From the NCBI GenBank assembly GCA_000507305.1, contig DF240225.1, forward strand, positions 1 through 64,000: a DNA stretch of 64,000 nucleotides, given 5' to 3'. Positions 1-13,600 of this stretch are shown piece after piece. A model generated the notes under the pieces. The model was not told the origin of the DNA, made no database searches, and saw nothing but the letters and a program-made list of their open reading frames with translations. The number at the start of each line of letters is the position of its first letter. The stretch's first letter is position 1. The position numbers and the translations under genes were made by a program. This stretch comes from Breviolum minutum Mf 1.05b.01 (lineage: Eukaryota; Sar; Dinophyceae; Suessiales; Symbiodiniaceae).

Positions 1-177
1 ACTTTTTTTTTCACACATAGTTTGCTGATGTTTAAACTGGAGATGTTTGTCTGAATTTGAGTCTATAATAAATGTGGATGAACTCTGGATGACATGCTCA
101 GGAATGTGAGTTGGAGCACACAATACTTTCTTATACTTTCTTCCTACAGTTTTGGAATTTAACGACTGGGTGTTCAC

Positions 178-214
<37 letters not shown>

Positions 215-2216
215 GTAGCCCTTTCTCGCCATGAAACATTCCTGTGACTTGCCGATCTCTCTCAGATGGTACTTTTCGGCCAACAACAATGGCCCAGGTG
301 AAAGATCTCAGCAAGTCCAGCAAGGCCGCACGATAGGGTTTTAGTTTTCTTGGGTTTACGAAGCGGCAATTTCAATCGTGGTCCACTTGAGTGTGCCAGA
401 CTACCAGTGGTAAGTCTTAAAACACAACCTTTGACCTTTTTGCAGTACCAGCTTGGAGTAATGCACATCCCATGATTCGACAGGCAGGAACGGGACAATA
501 TCAGTTTTGAATACGAAAAGGAAAAGTGATGGAAACCAGGCATCCCCATGCCCAACATTGATCACATAAAACGGTGGGCGGGCCACAAAGCTGTGGCATT
601 GGGATGTCATTTGCACATCCTACTTTTATCTACAGCATTTTTGGATCATATTTTGCTTCATTGTTCTTATGGCAACAATACCAGTTCCGGTAAAATACAA
701 GACGCCCCTTTCGCATCCTTTAAATACATCCTTCTTTCCTCCACAAAAATCTCTTGAAAAAGACTTCATGTCAGAACCAGGCTTCCGCGACCGGAGCCTC
801 CGACCCATTAATCAAGGCAGCAATTCAGTGCAGTCAGCGATCAGCTTGGAAATTCATCTCAAAATGGATAAAATGGTGGAAGATGTACAGGAACAAGATT
901 TCATAGCCAGAGAAACGAGGTCTCATTTGCTTTCTTCGCAAAGAGATGGATGGTTTTACATCATTTTGCAGCATGTTTGGCAGGGGTTGCATCGCATGAA
1001 CTCAGATGCAAGAGAGAATCATTCTGGTCTGACAATAGTCATCAAGAGTCGTTGGCAGCTACTTGTACCACTCAACAGCGGAGTTTTTGGGATGCTGGAA
1101 ATTCTTACAATTTTTTATTAGGAACTCCCAGGAGGTAAACTATCATAGCTAGGTATTTGAAATCACTCGCGGTTGTCCTACTTGCAGTTGCCTTCCTCCT
1201 CGAAACAATGAATTGCAGGACAAGGGTTGTATGTGTTGCTGTACCCCCTAGCCCTTTACAAGACCACTTTTGTTTCTTGTGTTTTTTCTCCTCATTTTCA
1301 TCGTCACTCATAGTAGGATGCTTCGAAACCGCATGCTGAATTGCCCAAGTCATCCATCTCGTGGTCCAGGTTCTTCATAAACTGTGTAGCGAGATGTCAG
1401 AGTGCGCCAGGGGATGTGCCGTGCTACCTGAGCCGTGCACAGATGAGAAGATACGGAGCTTAAAATGGATGATTGGAATGCTATGGAATACTGGTGAATA
1501 CTGAATACTAGACTTCCGAAACATAGTCTAAACATGACTGTGTTCCATTTGGTGCAGTTCCGAGCCATGCAGCCATGCCATACTCTCAGAGATTCCGAGG
1601 TATTTTCTTCGTCGCCAAAGCCAAAGACCTGAGACCGAGGAGTTCTTGGATTACATGAAGACCAGCGATGCAGCCCCTGGGACTTGCGGTGAGGGATGCT
1701 GAATGGCAGATTTCGAACGGCCAGTGATGAGATGACGATATGTTGCTTTTGCATTCAGCTTGGTATAGATGTGGCCACCTCTTTGAGGATTCTGCCTTCT
1801 TGGATCAGACGGAGCAGAAAATGAAGGCCATTTTCGGTGGAAGGGATGGGATCACATTTTTTTCATACGATAGCAATTTAATATACTATCAGTATAAATT
1901 ATTCTTTGTGCCGTATGCCATTCTTTGATTATGTAATCATATTTTGAATCCATAGCCGTCAAAGCACTCTGTATCACTCTTCCAAATCTAGCTTATTCCT
2001 GACTTTCTCTTTTGCTAAAAAATAAGCTACGAACCGAATTTATAGTTTCATCTTGAATTCTGGGTGTTGAATCCATCTTTGAGAGGGCAAGCAATAGGAA
2101 GTTGTCCTAGCAGTCAAGAACATGATTCGATAATTCTGAGTCACCTTTGGTATCGGATTTGTTTCTCGCCTTTGCGAAATTGTTTTGATCTCATGCATTT
2201 TGCAATACTCAATGAG
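1..2216. other. No gene supported; one GAT microsatellite
   Basis: Apart from the GAT tract at 178-214 I see nothing convincing in this stretch. A 150-codon open frame at 669-1121 has no splice context, no recognisable motif and no biased codon use, so I do not call it. A short segment near 287-335 (reading MAQVKDLSKSSKAAR) could be an exon but has no supporting neighbour. Confidence 0.5.
178..214. repeat. (GAT)n microsatellite
   Basis: About twelve uninterrupted GAT units. The same triplet repeat recurs at 40,612-40,666 and, as ATC on this strand, at 31.8 kb. It is not part of any supported coding frame. Confidence 0.95.
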
Positions 2217-2364
2217 GCTACAAAAGGCTCTTCTTGAAACTCTCAGCGTGGAAGTAGGTCCAGGGCACCTTGTTTTAAGGTTTTCGGATTACGGTGCTTA
2301 TCAGGATTTGGTGGATAATATCATCAGCAGTGGCAACCAAGAGCGAGCAGAACAAGCACGACAG
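2217..2364 (+). CDS. Exon of an unidentified protein
   Basis: A 148-base segment opens after an AG|G acceptor and closes at CAG|GTGGAT. In between it encodes about 49 codons with balanced charged and hydrophobic residues, for example VEVGPGHLVLRFSDYGAYQ and SGNQERAEQARQ. It has one leading base and ends in phase 0. I do not recognise the family. It could be an early exon of the gene whose later exons lie at 6.7-10.66 kb, but no phase-compatible link was found between them, so membership is only a guess. Confidence 0.4.
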
Positions 2365-5300
2365 GTGGATTGACCGAGATCTGGGACCGTTGCCTTAGGG
2401 ATTCTCATACAGGGACGGGTCAAATGTGGTCACGACAGTCTTGAATCCAAGATCTTATATTTCTACAAATAACTGTGACTGTAGTTCCACAAGATGAAGA
2501 TGCTTTGATTTGACATGCGGCCAGTTCACTTCATTCATTTCATGTTTCTCCTATCCAAAGGATTTTGGGCATTATATACCGCGGCACTGGGGGCTGCGGT
2601 CTAATGTGGTTTGGTGAAATACTTCCAAGGACACCTTTAGATCTTACATCAAAACATCTCCAAAGAGAAATCAACAGCAATCAAGTTTGATCATGTTTGA
2701 GCCTCATAGCCTCATAGCCTCATAGCAGTTTTGAGGTCCAACTCATGTTGCTGGACATGGTAGCACTCAGACGCTCCTGGTGCGACATGCTCCAGGTGTG
2801 ATTGACTACGGGTGTGACCATAGGGACGGTCATTTGGAGCATCGCAATCCTCGATTTAACTGTGGATTTATTGAAAGAAAGGAATTAGACGCAAGGATTG
2901 ATTTGACTGAATCCCCATGAGCCAGCCAGCCATAGGATTTCAAATGTTGCAGTTGTATGAACAGATTGTCCGATGAAACGGTGGCATGAACCTAGCTGCG
3001 GTGTTGCAAGTGGCACAAACTAAGTACGCATAAATCCACTTCATGGACAAAACACGCGATGCGGCACGCACATAGATATTACAAATTACAGTTTCTCGAA
3101 CAATAGTCGTAGTTCAGTGGAAAATGTGTCCTTGATCGTTTTATGTGAACGGCGACGGATCCATCTAGCAAATTGTTGAGAGAGTCCATCGCTGGCAGGA
3201 TCGTTGGGCGTCCGACGGCTGGGGCCCTGGTGCGATGTGAACACGGAGATCGAAGTGAGATGAAAGCGACTGATTCTCAGCACTGCCAGGTTTCACGTTT
3301 TTCACGTTTTCACGTCCCGCCAAGGCTTGGACCTCAGCTGCTTCTTCGAGGGCTCCAAGAAACCTTCCACAGCGGAGCAGGCCGGTTGATTAAGTGGATG
3401 TACTTGCCACCCTCGCCAACCTTGCCACCTTTGTCGCATGCTGGAATGTTAGATAGAAACATCTTGAACCATGCTGGAGCTGGAAAGAAACACTTTGGCA
3501 AATTCGAAGGGGTCAGGATCAAACTGTATCAAGTTCTTTGGGAAACCCAATTACACTGAGCAAAGCCATTTACAATATATATATATAGATATTGAGACGA
3601 GATTGCTCTTCACACAGGTATCGTGTAGGGCTTGTGATTCAACATAAATACACTGTGCAGAATTTGCATGTTCACAAAGACATGTTTACATCTAAGAAAC
3701 GGTCCTTTGTCCCTCATATTCCCTCATGTCATTTCGATTTCCAACTTCGTAGTTTCCATGCTTTTGCACAATAAGCGAAGTTACCAAGACCAAAAGACCA
3801 GCGGCCACAATGTGCTGCTCTAGAATACAAGTGCTCAAGGGTGCCCAAGGAAGGAATACTTGATCCTGGCTTCGGGGAAGGTCAAGACACATTCCAGAAC
3901 CCATTCTAGATCTCATGCAATCCTATCGTGGTCACTGCAAAACGATTTATCGATACTATAAAGTATATGAAAGTATGGGAAGCGACATAGGGGTCACAAT
4001 ACAAGTGTTTTGCTCGAGCGCTCTCTTGACTTTGGAGCCTCTCGCACGCAAAAGCAGGCATATGGTGACTTTGAAGAGGACAGTCAGACCGCTTTATTGT
4101 CGCAGGTACTGTCATTTGGTGCAATCACTGATTGATATTGGAGTGCAGGATGTTCACAATGGTGCAGTATACTATCCCACGCAGCATCCCAGATAAACTT
4201 ACCATAATGCTTTGGCAATGTTGGTGAATGCATCAATTTTCTGCACTTGGAGTCGGAGGAAGATGAAGCTCCAAGCCTTTTGACCTCGTTGGGGCCCTAA
4301 TGCAGCGCTTGCAGGAACATGAAAACTTTGTGGCCATGAAAAAGAAGACAAGCATCCATGTGTTGCCTTTCCATCTCGACTTTAGAACTCTCTGAAGCCT
4401 AGCCTAGACGCGTATGCCGCATGACGGTATGGGGAATGATTGGCCTCGCATAGCAGGCCGCAGCTTCCATCCCTTGGACTCTTTGGGGCCCGAGATGCTG
4501 GCGTCTGAGCCCAAGGTTCCGTAACGTGCTACGACAGCCAATGACAACTCGAATCCCCCGGCCATTTGTTGCCCCACGGCCACACGGGAATTTCCTGTGG
4601 TAAAACTCAGGGTACCCAGGGTGCCACCTAGTGCAACTCTCCAAACCCACGTCTCTGCGTGGCTTCCCAGTTGCCTAGCTGAGGAGACGGCACCCAAGAG
4701 CCTCTTTGGCTTCCTGACCTGAGGGATTTTTAGGGGTCCCAGTGCCACAGTCAGGACAAGCGTGTAAGTAGGCAGAATTCGTGCAGTTTGAAAGACAAAG
4801 CGCATGAAAACACCCGATCATTCCCAGTCACTATGTGAAAGGAAGACATGCGTGCAATTGCACCGTTGGAGACAAATTAGACAAAGCATCCTTGCCAGAG
4901 CTTACCAGGGCTTACCAGGCCTTGAAGACATTTAAAGACTAGGTCCTTGGCAAAAATCGCCACAGGCATGTCGCCTTTGACCCTCCAATGCTGAGAGTCA
5001 TTGACGAGTTGATCCCTGAAAAGAGAAATGCCGCACCGGGTGTTGTAGGTGTTACAGATGTTCGTACCCATTGAAGGCTGGGCCTACATCGGTTGAGATG
5101 CCTCACGCGGTGCAATTTGGTTTGGATGGATATTTATGCTGTTCTGAATCCCGCATGCTTTTACCCAAACAAGAATCAGACGTCACACAGGTGGGACACT
5201 CAGATGTGGAGTAGAAACTGGAATGGCTACAGTAACCCTGATGGAACGTGAAATCATTGATCTTCACAAAGAAGCAGTACGTGCATTTGACTATGGATAA

Positions 5301-6716
5301 GGCGGAACTCACTCAAACATATAATATTGGACCCAGACTCCGGGGTGACCTGTCATGTCACTTTTAGTCAACTCAAAGTAGAGCAAGTCTGATGGCGCAA
5401 ATGCCCTGAGCTCTTTTGATGGCAACATGAGGGAAAAGTCATGAATGCTTTTCGCACCAATGTGGTCCATTTACTATTTTTCCTTCTTGGCATTTGAACG
5501 AAGCATGGCTAGCATTAGCCAGCATGCATGCCATCGCTGCGGTGCCTTTTGGGATCTTTTTGTGGCAGTAACGTACAGGAGCAGTCTGTGCCTGACTTTT
5601 TCCCAGCCATGAAAAGCATAACTGAAGTCCACACCCCCAGTCCAAACCGGCAAAAGCCTCAGAGCGGAACGTCAAACAACCAAACCAAAGTAGATTGAAC
5701 CTTTTCTTGACTAAGTCTAGTGGCATGGTACTGGCCATTTATGTAGTTGTGATGACGTTGATGAATCGATGTGCACATATCAACCAACTTGGAGTAAGAA
5801 CAGGTAATCTACGCATGCTTGAAATGAAGGCCCACACCTTTCAGAATCTTTCAGACACTTCAAGCATCTTCAAGCCTTCAAGCCTAAACACCACACGCAG
5901 CTGTCCTGGCTTGGTTTTTCCAACATTTTTCAGACCATTTTCCTTTTTGCTTGGCTCCGGACTGGAGATTTTGCAACTTCCAGCCATGGTTGCTGGTGAA
6001 CGCCTGGCTGGCATGCTTGGATGTCAGGGTGGAACATGACTGCACACGTCGATGATGGCAGACAGCAGTCGTCATAGTCTCCAGCTATGCTCTGGAAAAT
6101 TCTCAGGGTTTGAGACCGAAAGATCACGCTGCCAGACAATGTGCGCAAAGGGTCACCGGTACTGAAATTCAAGCTGCACTTTTCGCCATAGCAAAGAAAT
6201 GCTATGCTACCACAATGTCCTTCCCTGTGAACAAAGCCGAAACATGCTAGATTTTTGAAAGCATTGCTGCGTTGCGATGTATGTCAGTAAAGAAGTAATT
6301 ATTGCTGTTTTGGTTGTCTCCAAGTCTGGTAACTACAGCATACACTCCAACCAGAGTCCTTCCATTTGCAAGAGCTGTCATTTCATCTCTTGATGGTCCA
6401 TGATTGTATTGCGGATGCAGATTGGGATTCCTGGAAACCCAGAAATGCACTGCAATGCAATACTGTACACCCAACGCTAAGCAGCTAAGAGTTGAGCCTT
6501 CCCATGATGTCGGCCAGGCTTTATTGCTGAGCTGTCTGGCGTCAGTCCTGGCACTGTTTTGTGGCCCTTGGTTTTGTCACTACAAGATTATGGAATGTCA
6601 TCTACTGTATGGGTCCATATTTTAGCATTACATACACACCCTACTCACATATCTAGATAGAATATTCTCTTATTTTATGTTTGCAATATGAAAAACATGT
6701 TCCACTGGGTCTTCAG
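2365..6716. other. Mostly non-coding; weak exon candidate near 3.18 kb
   Basis: I find no strongly supported gene here. At about 3,181-3,230 a short plus-strand segment reads RVHRWQDRWASDGWGPG and ends before GTGCGA, which could be a splice donor. The minus strand of the same place also has an open frame, so I leave the strand undecided. A triple repeat of CCTCATAG sits at 2,702-2,725 and a short TATATA tract at 3,577-3,590. If introns of a gene starting at 2.2 kb span this stretch, that cannot be shown from sequence alone. Confidence 0.4.
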
Positions 6717-9700
6717 GAAAAGCTACCCTGGCTTGCCAGGTGATAGTCAGGCGGCAACCCACCTTGAGTAGCGACAAGGCGATGCGATGGACATTTTGGG
6801 CCACAGGCTACACCTCTGTACAGGTTGTATGAACGATCAACTTGAATCAACATATTGAAAAATATCGTCATTACAAAGGAAATAAATCTATATACAGATC
6901 AAGAAATCTGCACCCTTCGCCACCGGTATCGAAATAGTCTTGATATGTGAGGGCGAGTTCAACATCCAGGTTCCATTTCTTTGGTATCTCGAAGCTCCGT
7001 CACCTGACAAATCAATTGAAATGAGCTGTCTAAAATTCTAAAATCAACTTTCAGATTTCAGCTTTCAGATCTTTTAGGTGTAGGTGATTCATTTGACATG
7101 GAACTCAGGCCCACTTCGAGGAAGTGGATGATTTGGAATTGCATGTCACATCATGTCACCATAGATGCCCCAACCCACGACCTCCACAGCGATGGGAGCC
7201 GTGGTGCTTTTATTGACATGGACTCCAGACATCTATTTGAAAGGTACAAATCGTTGCAAAGCTTGGCTTCTACACGAACTCTACCCAATGCCCGTGCAGA
7301 AGATGTCCTGTGGTTCCATGATTCCTTGTTTGCTGAATTACACTATAAGCTGCTTGTTGATTCGGATGACTGCAGTACAGCAAGTATGGGTTGAGAACGC
7401 CATCGAGAGCCCCTGTTGCCAAATGGACTGAACGTCACTAGGAAACTGGGACTAGGAGAAGCACCTGGAGAATCTCATCTGCACGATTTCGGCCTGTAGA
7501 CTTTGTTTTAGGTTGTTAATCTGCCATCAACTATTTACGTAACTACAACTGAATATAATCACAATGGTTTACAACACAGTGTGTATCTAGTGATGAGCAA
7601 TGTTGCTTTCTCGGATTGTCCAAGAAATGAATAGAAATGATACAACAGCTCCAGTTGCCACCAGTTGCCAACAGCTCTTGCAGGTCTCGCTACTGGAGAA
7701 GGGCGATGAGATCACAGCTGTCGATGTGCGCCTCCCTGGGTGGAAGTGCTTCAGGGATGGCCTTGTCCGGCCATGTCCATATCCAAGACGTCCAAGTCTG
7801 AGGTGTTTTGGAGATTGACCCAGTGAAAGTTGCAATCCTGGAAGGAAGCACGCATAGCCGCATAGCCATTTGTTTTGGAACACTTGATTTTTTCGAGGAC
7901 GATGTGATACAACGCAGAATATAAATCAATGTTCCATGCCTGAGGAGGGATGAATCCACGAAGATAAAAGGGGATGGAGCTGGCTTTGTGATGGTCCAGC
8001 TGAACATCTTTGAAACAAGTTTTGGGGCAGATTGGCTGACTATTTGAACCACGTACACCTGCACAAAAAAACCAGATAGACCCCAGCCATGACGGACCTT
8101 CCTTGCCGCTGAATCGCCAGTCGCATTTTTTGCCCGAACTGCGCTTAAGTCTGGCGTGGAGTTGGTTGGCTTGAGCCTGCTTTCATGGATTTAGTTGCAA
8201 CATAATGTGATCGTAAAATGCACTTTTCCGGGTAAGGAGCCTTCTTCAGGCGTATGGTTTCAGATACAATGGTATGGTGGGAAGGCCCCCCAAACTGACC
8301 CACACTGGTTCAGAATTGCGTGACCGGGTCAGGAGTGACATTTTTCACCAGCGAACATTTATTGTTATGCCATCAGACTAGCCCGCAGCCTGTCACTCAT
8401 TTCGCACTTCGGACAGTTGTACCATTGCAACCTAGTTGGTAGCACCATGCTTCCGGACGTGTATGATGCAGCAAACTTGCAGAAGTCGAGGTCGCAGGTC
8501 CGACTGAACCAACATTTGCGAGTGGTGTCTCGGGGAAGATGAAGTCCCTTTAGGAGAAGAGATTGGAGAGGATATAAGATGAAAGGTTATTCCCAGACTT
8601 GGTAGACCTTGAGTATCAATCAGGCCTCCCCCACATCCACGCTCAGTGACATATACACACACACAACAGGGACGTTGCGCTGGATCATGTAGTAGGGATG
8701 GCTTGAACACGTCTTAATCGATTTGACCTGCTTTGACTAGATAAAGATGAACTAGTCTTGCTTTTGGCATCTTGTCAATCTTTCAGGCACAGATTTCAGA
8801 TAAACATGACATTCAATGCTTTGATTGGTGCCGCGTGGTATGTAGATGTGGCAACCAGTGCAGAAATGAAGTTCAGAGCGAGGAGGCCCTAATGCACCGG
8901 ACCTGGACAGGACCTGAGCTCTGCGTTGATCCGCGGCGGCAGCATGCAGCTGCAGCAACCAGAGAAGCCGCCAGCTGTGGTGTTAAAAGGCGAACGAGGC
9001 TGGGCTAAAGACTTTCACATCTTTTTGTTCCAAGTTTGATTCGTGGCTAATTTTTTTCGGTGTACAATGCAAGACATCCGTATTTGCCCGCTGCAAACCA
9101 CCCACCATGTCCAGGCACCTCTTTGCCATCAGTGGACCTGTCGTTCCATCCGTACATCCGAAAGCCTCAGAAGTCAGAGGCCGTAGTGTACCTATAGGGT
9201 GGGTCTCCAGAATCGCTGATGCCTTTCAAATTGTTTGAAAGTTGCTAGCTTTGGACTCTGATTCAGAGCACTGGTTGGCAACGCTTCAGGAGGCGTACTC
9301 TGAGAATCTCCGGGACAGAGTGGCACAGAGCCGCACATTGGATAGTGATCTGAAGGTGGATGCTCCGGGGCCGGTTGGCTTGTAAAGCCATAGATATGCA
9401 GTACGGTCTACATCTCTTCTCATTTTCTATGATTGATTATTAGAGAGGCTGTAATCCGTGAAGTGATGCGCACTTAAATAGTTCGTGTGTCTTTGTGATA
9501 CCGGCACTGTGGAATGGACATGAAAGGACTTAGATTTCCATCAATCTCCACCTGAGCTGTGTCGCATGTATGACGTAACGCCGTTTGTTAAACTGGAGGC
9601 TGATTGCTTGGAGCGCTTGGTCGGTGTGGCGCAGCGAGCGCCTAGGGTGCGCAGGCCCTCGTGGTCGTGGCTTGGTTACGATTGTGCCAGGAAGGTGCGG

Positions 9701-10660
9701 TGGGATGTTGCTTACTTTCTACATGTTTTTTTCAAGCATTTCTTCATAATATTTGTTCTCTAGTCACCACTTTATTTCCAATCAACTTTCAACAAAGGCA
9801 AAGATTACTCAATTTTTTCAAATCGGTCCAAACCATTCCAAACCAACAGCTACTTCTGTCACTAGCCCGAAGTGAGTTGATCAATGTCCAATCCCTGTTG
9901 TTCTTTTATGCTTGGATTGACAAGAGATCCACGAACACGTCTCATTCCCATGAATTCCTCTTCCTTTACTACAATAATGGGCCGGCCAATGAATGTTTAG
10001 CAGTTCAGCTGGAAAAAGGGTAAATATTTGTAGAGCAAATGATAGACACATTTGTGAAACAACTCATGTCATTAAGGCAACAAGCAGCAGAAGAAGAGGT
10101 GCCAGAGACCGATGAAGAGGTTCGCTGCTGCAGACGTGGGAGCCATGCCTTGGACGGATGATTTTTTGCCTGTTTTATGTGTGTCTAGGGCAGGCCTTCC
10201 ACTATTTGATCAGTGTGTTCATTCAATACTTCATATGTTAGGGATTCTTGTATTGTAGCAATCCTGGTGACGCTGGCAGCTTCTTTGCTCAAGAAACACT
10301 CCTGCGGACGGTGGAGGAGGAGCTGCCTAACAGGCCATCACTGCCGACAATAGGTTTGCCAACAGAAAGATACCTTTCACATCCTTCCACATCAGTTCAA
10401 GGAAGGGCGTTTGTGTACTTTGAGAATTCCCTTAGCCTTAGCGGGCCAGATGGCATGCAATGGCCTCAGCAATAGCTTCCTAATCTTGTTCGCTTGGTTT
10501 GCATAATTTAGAGTTTCTGCTACGCTACACAAAGCAGCTCCGAGAGTTCTGCGGGGAAGCAGACAACTTACAGCTCAAGTGTCATATCATGTTGCTAGAA
10601 TCGCACCCAGACAAAGACGCGTCACTATTGTCATCCCCATGGCCTTCTTTCGCCCAGTGA
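6717..10660 (+). CDS. Multi-exon gene of unknown function, 3' part
   Basis: Exon-like segments on one strand, in order: 6717-6823, 7190-7383, 7684-7764, 8911-9033, 9269-9355, 9557-9694, 10036-10119, 10259-10353 and 10512-10660. Several neighbours agree in splice phase: 8911-9033 to 9269 (0/0), 9269-9355 to 9557 (0/0), 9557-9694 to 10036 (0/0), 10259-10353 to 10512 (1/1). The link from 10119 to 10259 does not fit, so a small exon may be missing there. Legible pieces include RRQPTLSSDKAMRWTFWATG, LEKGDEITAVDVRLPGWK, FVKLEADCLERLVGVAQ and LLRYTKQLREFCGEADNLQ. The last exon ends at TGA 10658-10660. The product looks soluble and helical; I recognise no catalytic motif and assign no function. Its last 22 bases overlap the start of the lipoate ligase frame. 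Individual early exons could be false. Confidence 0.5.
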
Positions 10661-13600
10661 ACACCGCTGTGCGGACCATGGTGCACGCGGCACGCACAGC
10701 ACACGCCGGACGTCGCAGCTTTGCCTCTGCACGGATATTGAAATCGGAGGTGCCGGACATCATCTTCCACTTTGCCGTGGAGGAATACCTGAACCTCAGA
10801 CTACGAATGTTTTTCCATGTGATTTTTCCATGTTTCTTCAAATTGTGAGCATTGCTGTCATGAACCTTTGTGACACGTGAAAAGGGTAACTGTAGAGGTT
10901 GGGTGGAGGTACACAGGGTCGGGTCACCATCTCAAAACCCTTGTCATGTTTCAATGTGTTTGCTCAGATTGACTTCAAACGGTAAAATGGTGGACATTTC
11001 AAAACAATCATGGGAGTGCTATATCAGCATTTTCCTTTCCTCAACATGATTTTCTTAAAGAGGTTCATATTTTCGTCACAGTTCCTCTGGTTAAGACATG
11101 ATTTCCAACGCCCTGTTTTCATCGTCGAAGAGATCCATTTTCAAGGTAAGCGAAGTTGGAATTCCGAAAGTAGCAATAAAATCTTGGAGAGGCCGATCAT
11201 TGAAATGGACTTTCAAGGAAGAATTCTAGTTCTGGTAAAAGGATGCAATAGATGTTTGGTAGCACTAAGGAATACGCTCATGAATTCATGTCATAAACCA
11301 ACAAAAGGCTTCTACTTTTATTGCAACGTGCATATGCACTCCTGAGGATGAACTTTGCCAAGATCACCTCACCCTTGATGTATCTCTGGCGTCCACAACC
11401 TGTTGTGACCATTGGACGACATCAAAATCCGTGGAAGGTGCCAACTGCATAGACTGTCAGCATTTGACCCAACCCAGCAGGTGCCAATTGTAATCTAAGC
11501 TCTCCAGTTTTCACTTTTGCTCGACTCAACTACGTTCTGCAGTGGATTGTATCGTCATTCCAAGTCATTCCTATGCAAATGAAAGCATCGCTTTTTCATG
11601 CTTTCATGTTTTTCTACACCGTTAAACCGAAAACCTTCAAGTACAGCCTTGGTTGCACTCCGGATCCCCTGGATGATCCCGATAGCTCCAGGAGTGTGTC
11701 CTTTCACGCTTGGAATCCGATCGAGTGGCCTTGGTGCGTCGTCGATCGGGCGGCGGAGCGGTGTATCAAGATGCTGGCTGCAACTCGGCATTGCCTGTAA
11801 AAGAAAATCGAGATTGATACGGTACAACATAGTGTATCAAATATATGGATATGATTGATATGATACAATCACATATTCTATATTACATGTTGATATAATT
11901 ATGATATCATCAATATGATAATATAAAGCATATACTATACACAATGGGACCAGGCTTCTTGGCACAGGGTAGCCAAGAAGTTCTGGCCAAAGATGACCAT
12001 CCAGGTAATGACACCAACTCGCCGGAACAATCCGTATTTCCTCAAAAACCACTTTATCCGCCATTGCATGTTGCAGAGGCGTTCGGTTCGAAGCTTCGAT
12101 GTGATACGTGGGAAACAGAGGTTCATTCAGGGCGACCATTGTGTGAAGACAAGGAAGTTTCTCCTCCTGGCAGAGCAAATAGCAGCTTTGTAACTAAGGC
12201 AGTGTCTTCACCTTCATTTTCCCATCGAACGAGCCTTGCCGGTGAGGTCCTGGTGTGTTTCCAAACTTGCCTCAAACATGATTGCTGCTCTCAATTTTCT
12301 GAGACAGGCATCAAATTTGCATGCAATGGTACCCAAATGTATCCAAATGTGATGTTGGTTGTGCTGAGTGAGCATTCGTGGGCATGCTTAGTTCACGTCG
12401 AGGGATGCATGCATCTTAAAACTCCACGACTGCTGATACTTGTTGTTTTTTGACCGAACCTAAAAGCATGAGGATTTCAACATAGATCGGAATCTGGAGA
12501 CGGTGCTGGGAGCTCTGCAGCGTTTGGGCATTGACGCCGAAAAGAAGGGCCGAAACGATGCCTGGCGGAAGGTTTTTGGAAGATTGACTGTTGTTGATCG
12601 CATCCAATACATTCACCACACGGATCTTACAAGGTCCATCAAGAAGCAGCGTGACAGACTTCTCTTGACTTTCGTTTTTGGCGTCTAACGAAGGACCAGG
12701 GTGTTCTCTGGTGGTTTCTACCATGTTTCTACCCCAATTTCTGCAGTCATTTTCTGCATTTGATCGTTTCAGGCAGCCTCGCCAAACACCGGGCTCTCAA
12801 AGTCATAAGGACTTGACCTATCAAGACAAAAAGATCTCTGGCAGCGCGTTCAAACACGCACCTGATCGACAGGTCTCACTGCATCATGGAACCATTTTGA
12901 CGCTTAGGCTTGGTCGGATGTGTGTGAGACCATATCCTCCGTGGATGTTGGAGGTCATCCTGCCCCAATTCTGGCATGTTGGATAACGTGGATATCATTG
13001 GATATCAAATCATCATATTTCTTTTGAATTCCGCAGTCTCCTACGTCAAGGTCATATTATGTATTTTGCCCCAACTACAAAGCTTTTGTAAACCCAGGCT
13101 ACCACCTTCAGGAATTGACCTTCGGGAATTGACCTTCATTTTATTTGCGTTGTACCTTGAGACTGGACCATTCATGAACTCTCGGCGACAGTAGACTTCC
13201 CCTCCTACCGATCCACCTAGTGATTTCCATGAATCTTTCTAAGAGTTTCAAGCAAGTCATGATATTCTTTCAAATCACGTTCCTGCTGTATTTGCAGATA
13301 CCAGCTCAGTTCCAGCTAAGCTAGACATACACTCCTATTCACACAGTGTTGGATATCGAGAGTATTCATATTCATATTTACAGCACCATTATTCTAAATC
13401 ATTATATACTTGTGATTGCTTGTGGTAGTTCAACATATTTCATATCTACATAATTTGTTTAGTCAGAAGAATATTGTCAACTCACCACTTCTTTTTGTAT
13501 GGCCGTCCTCCAATAAGAACAATCATGATCGACCGTCTAGTCTCGGGCACTGTCTGGGACAGCAAATCACAAGCTGAGGATTGACACAGATCTTACAGCA

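Noticed and set aside
669..1121. 150-codon plus-strand open frame
   Set aside because: No motif, no splice borders, and ordinary composition for a chance frame. Kept only as a remark.
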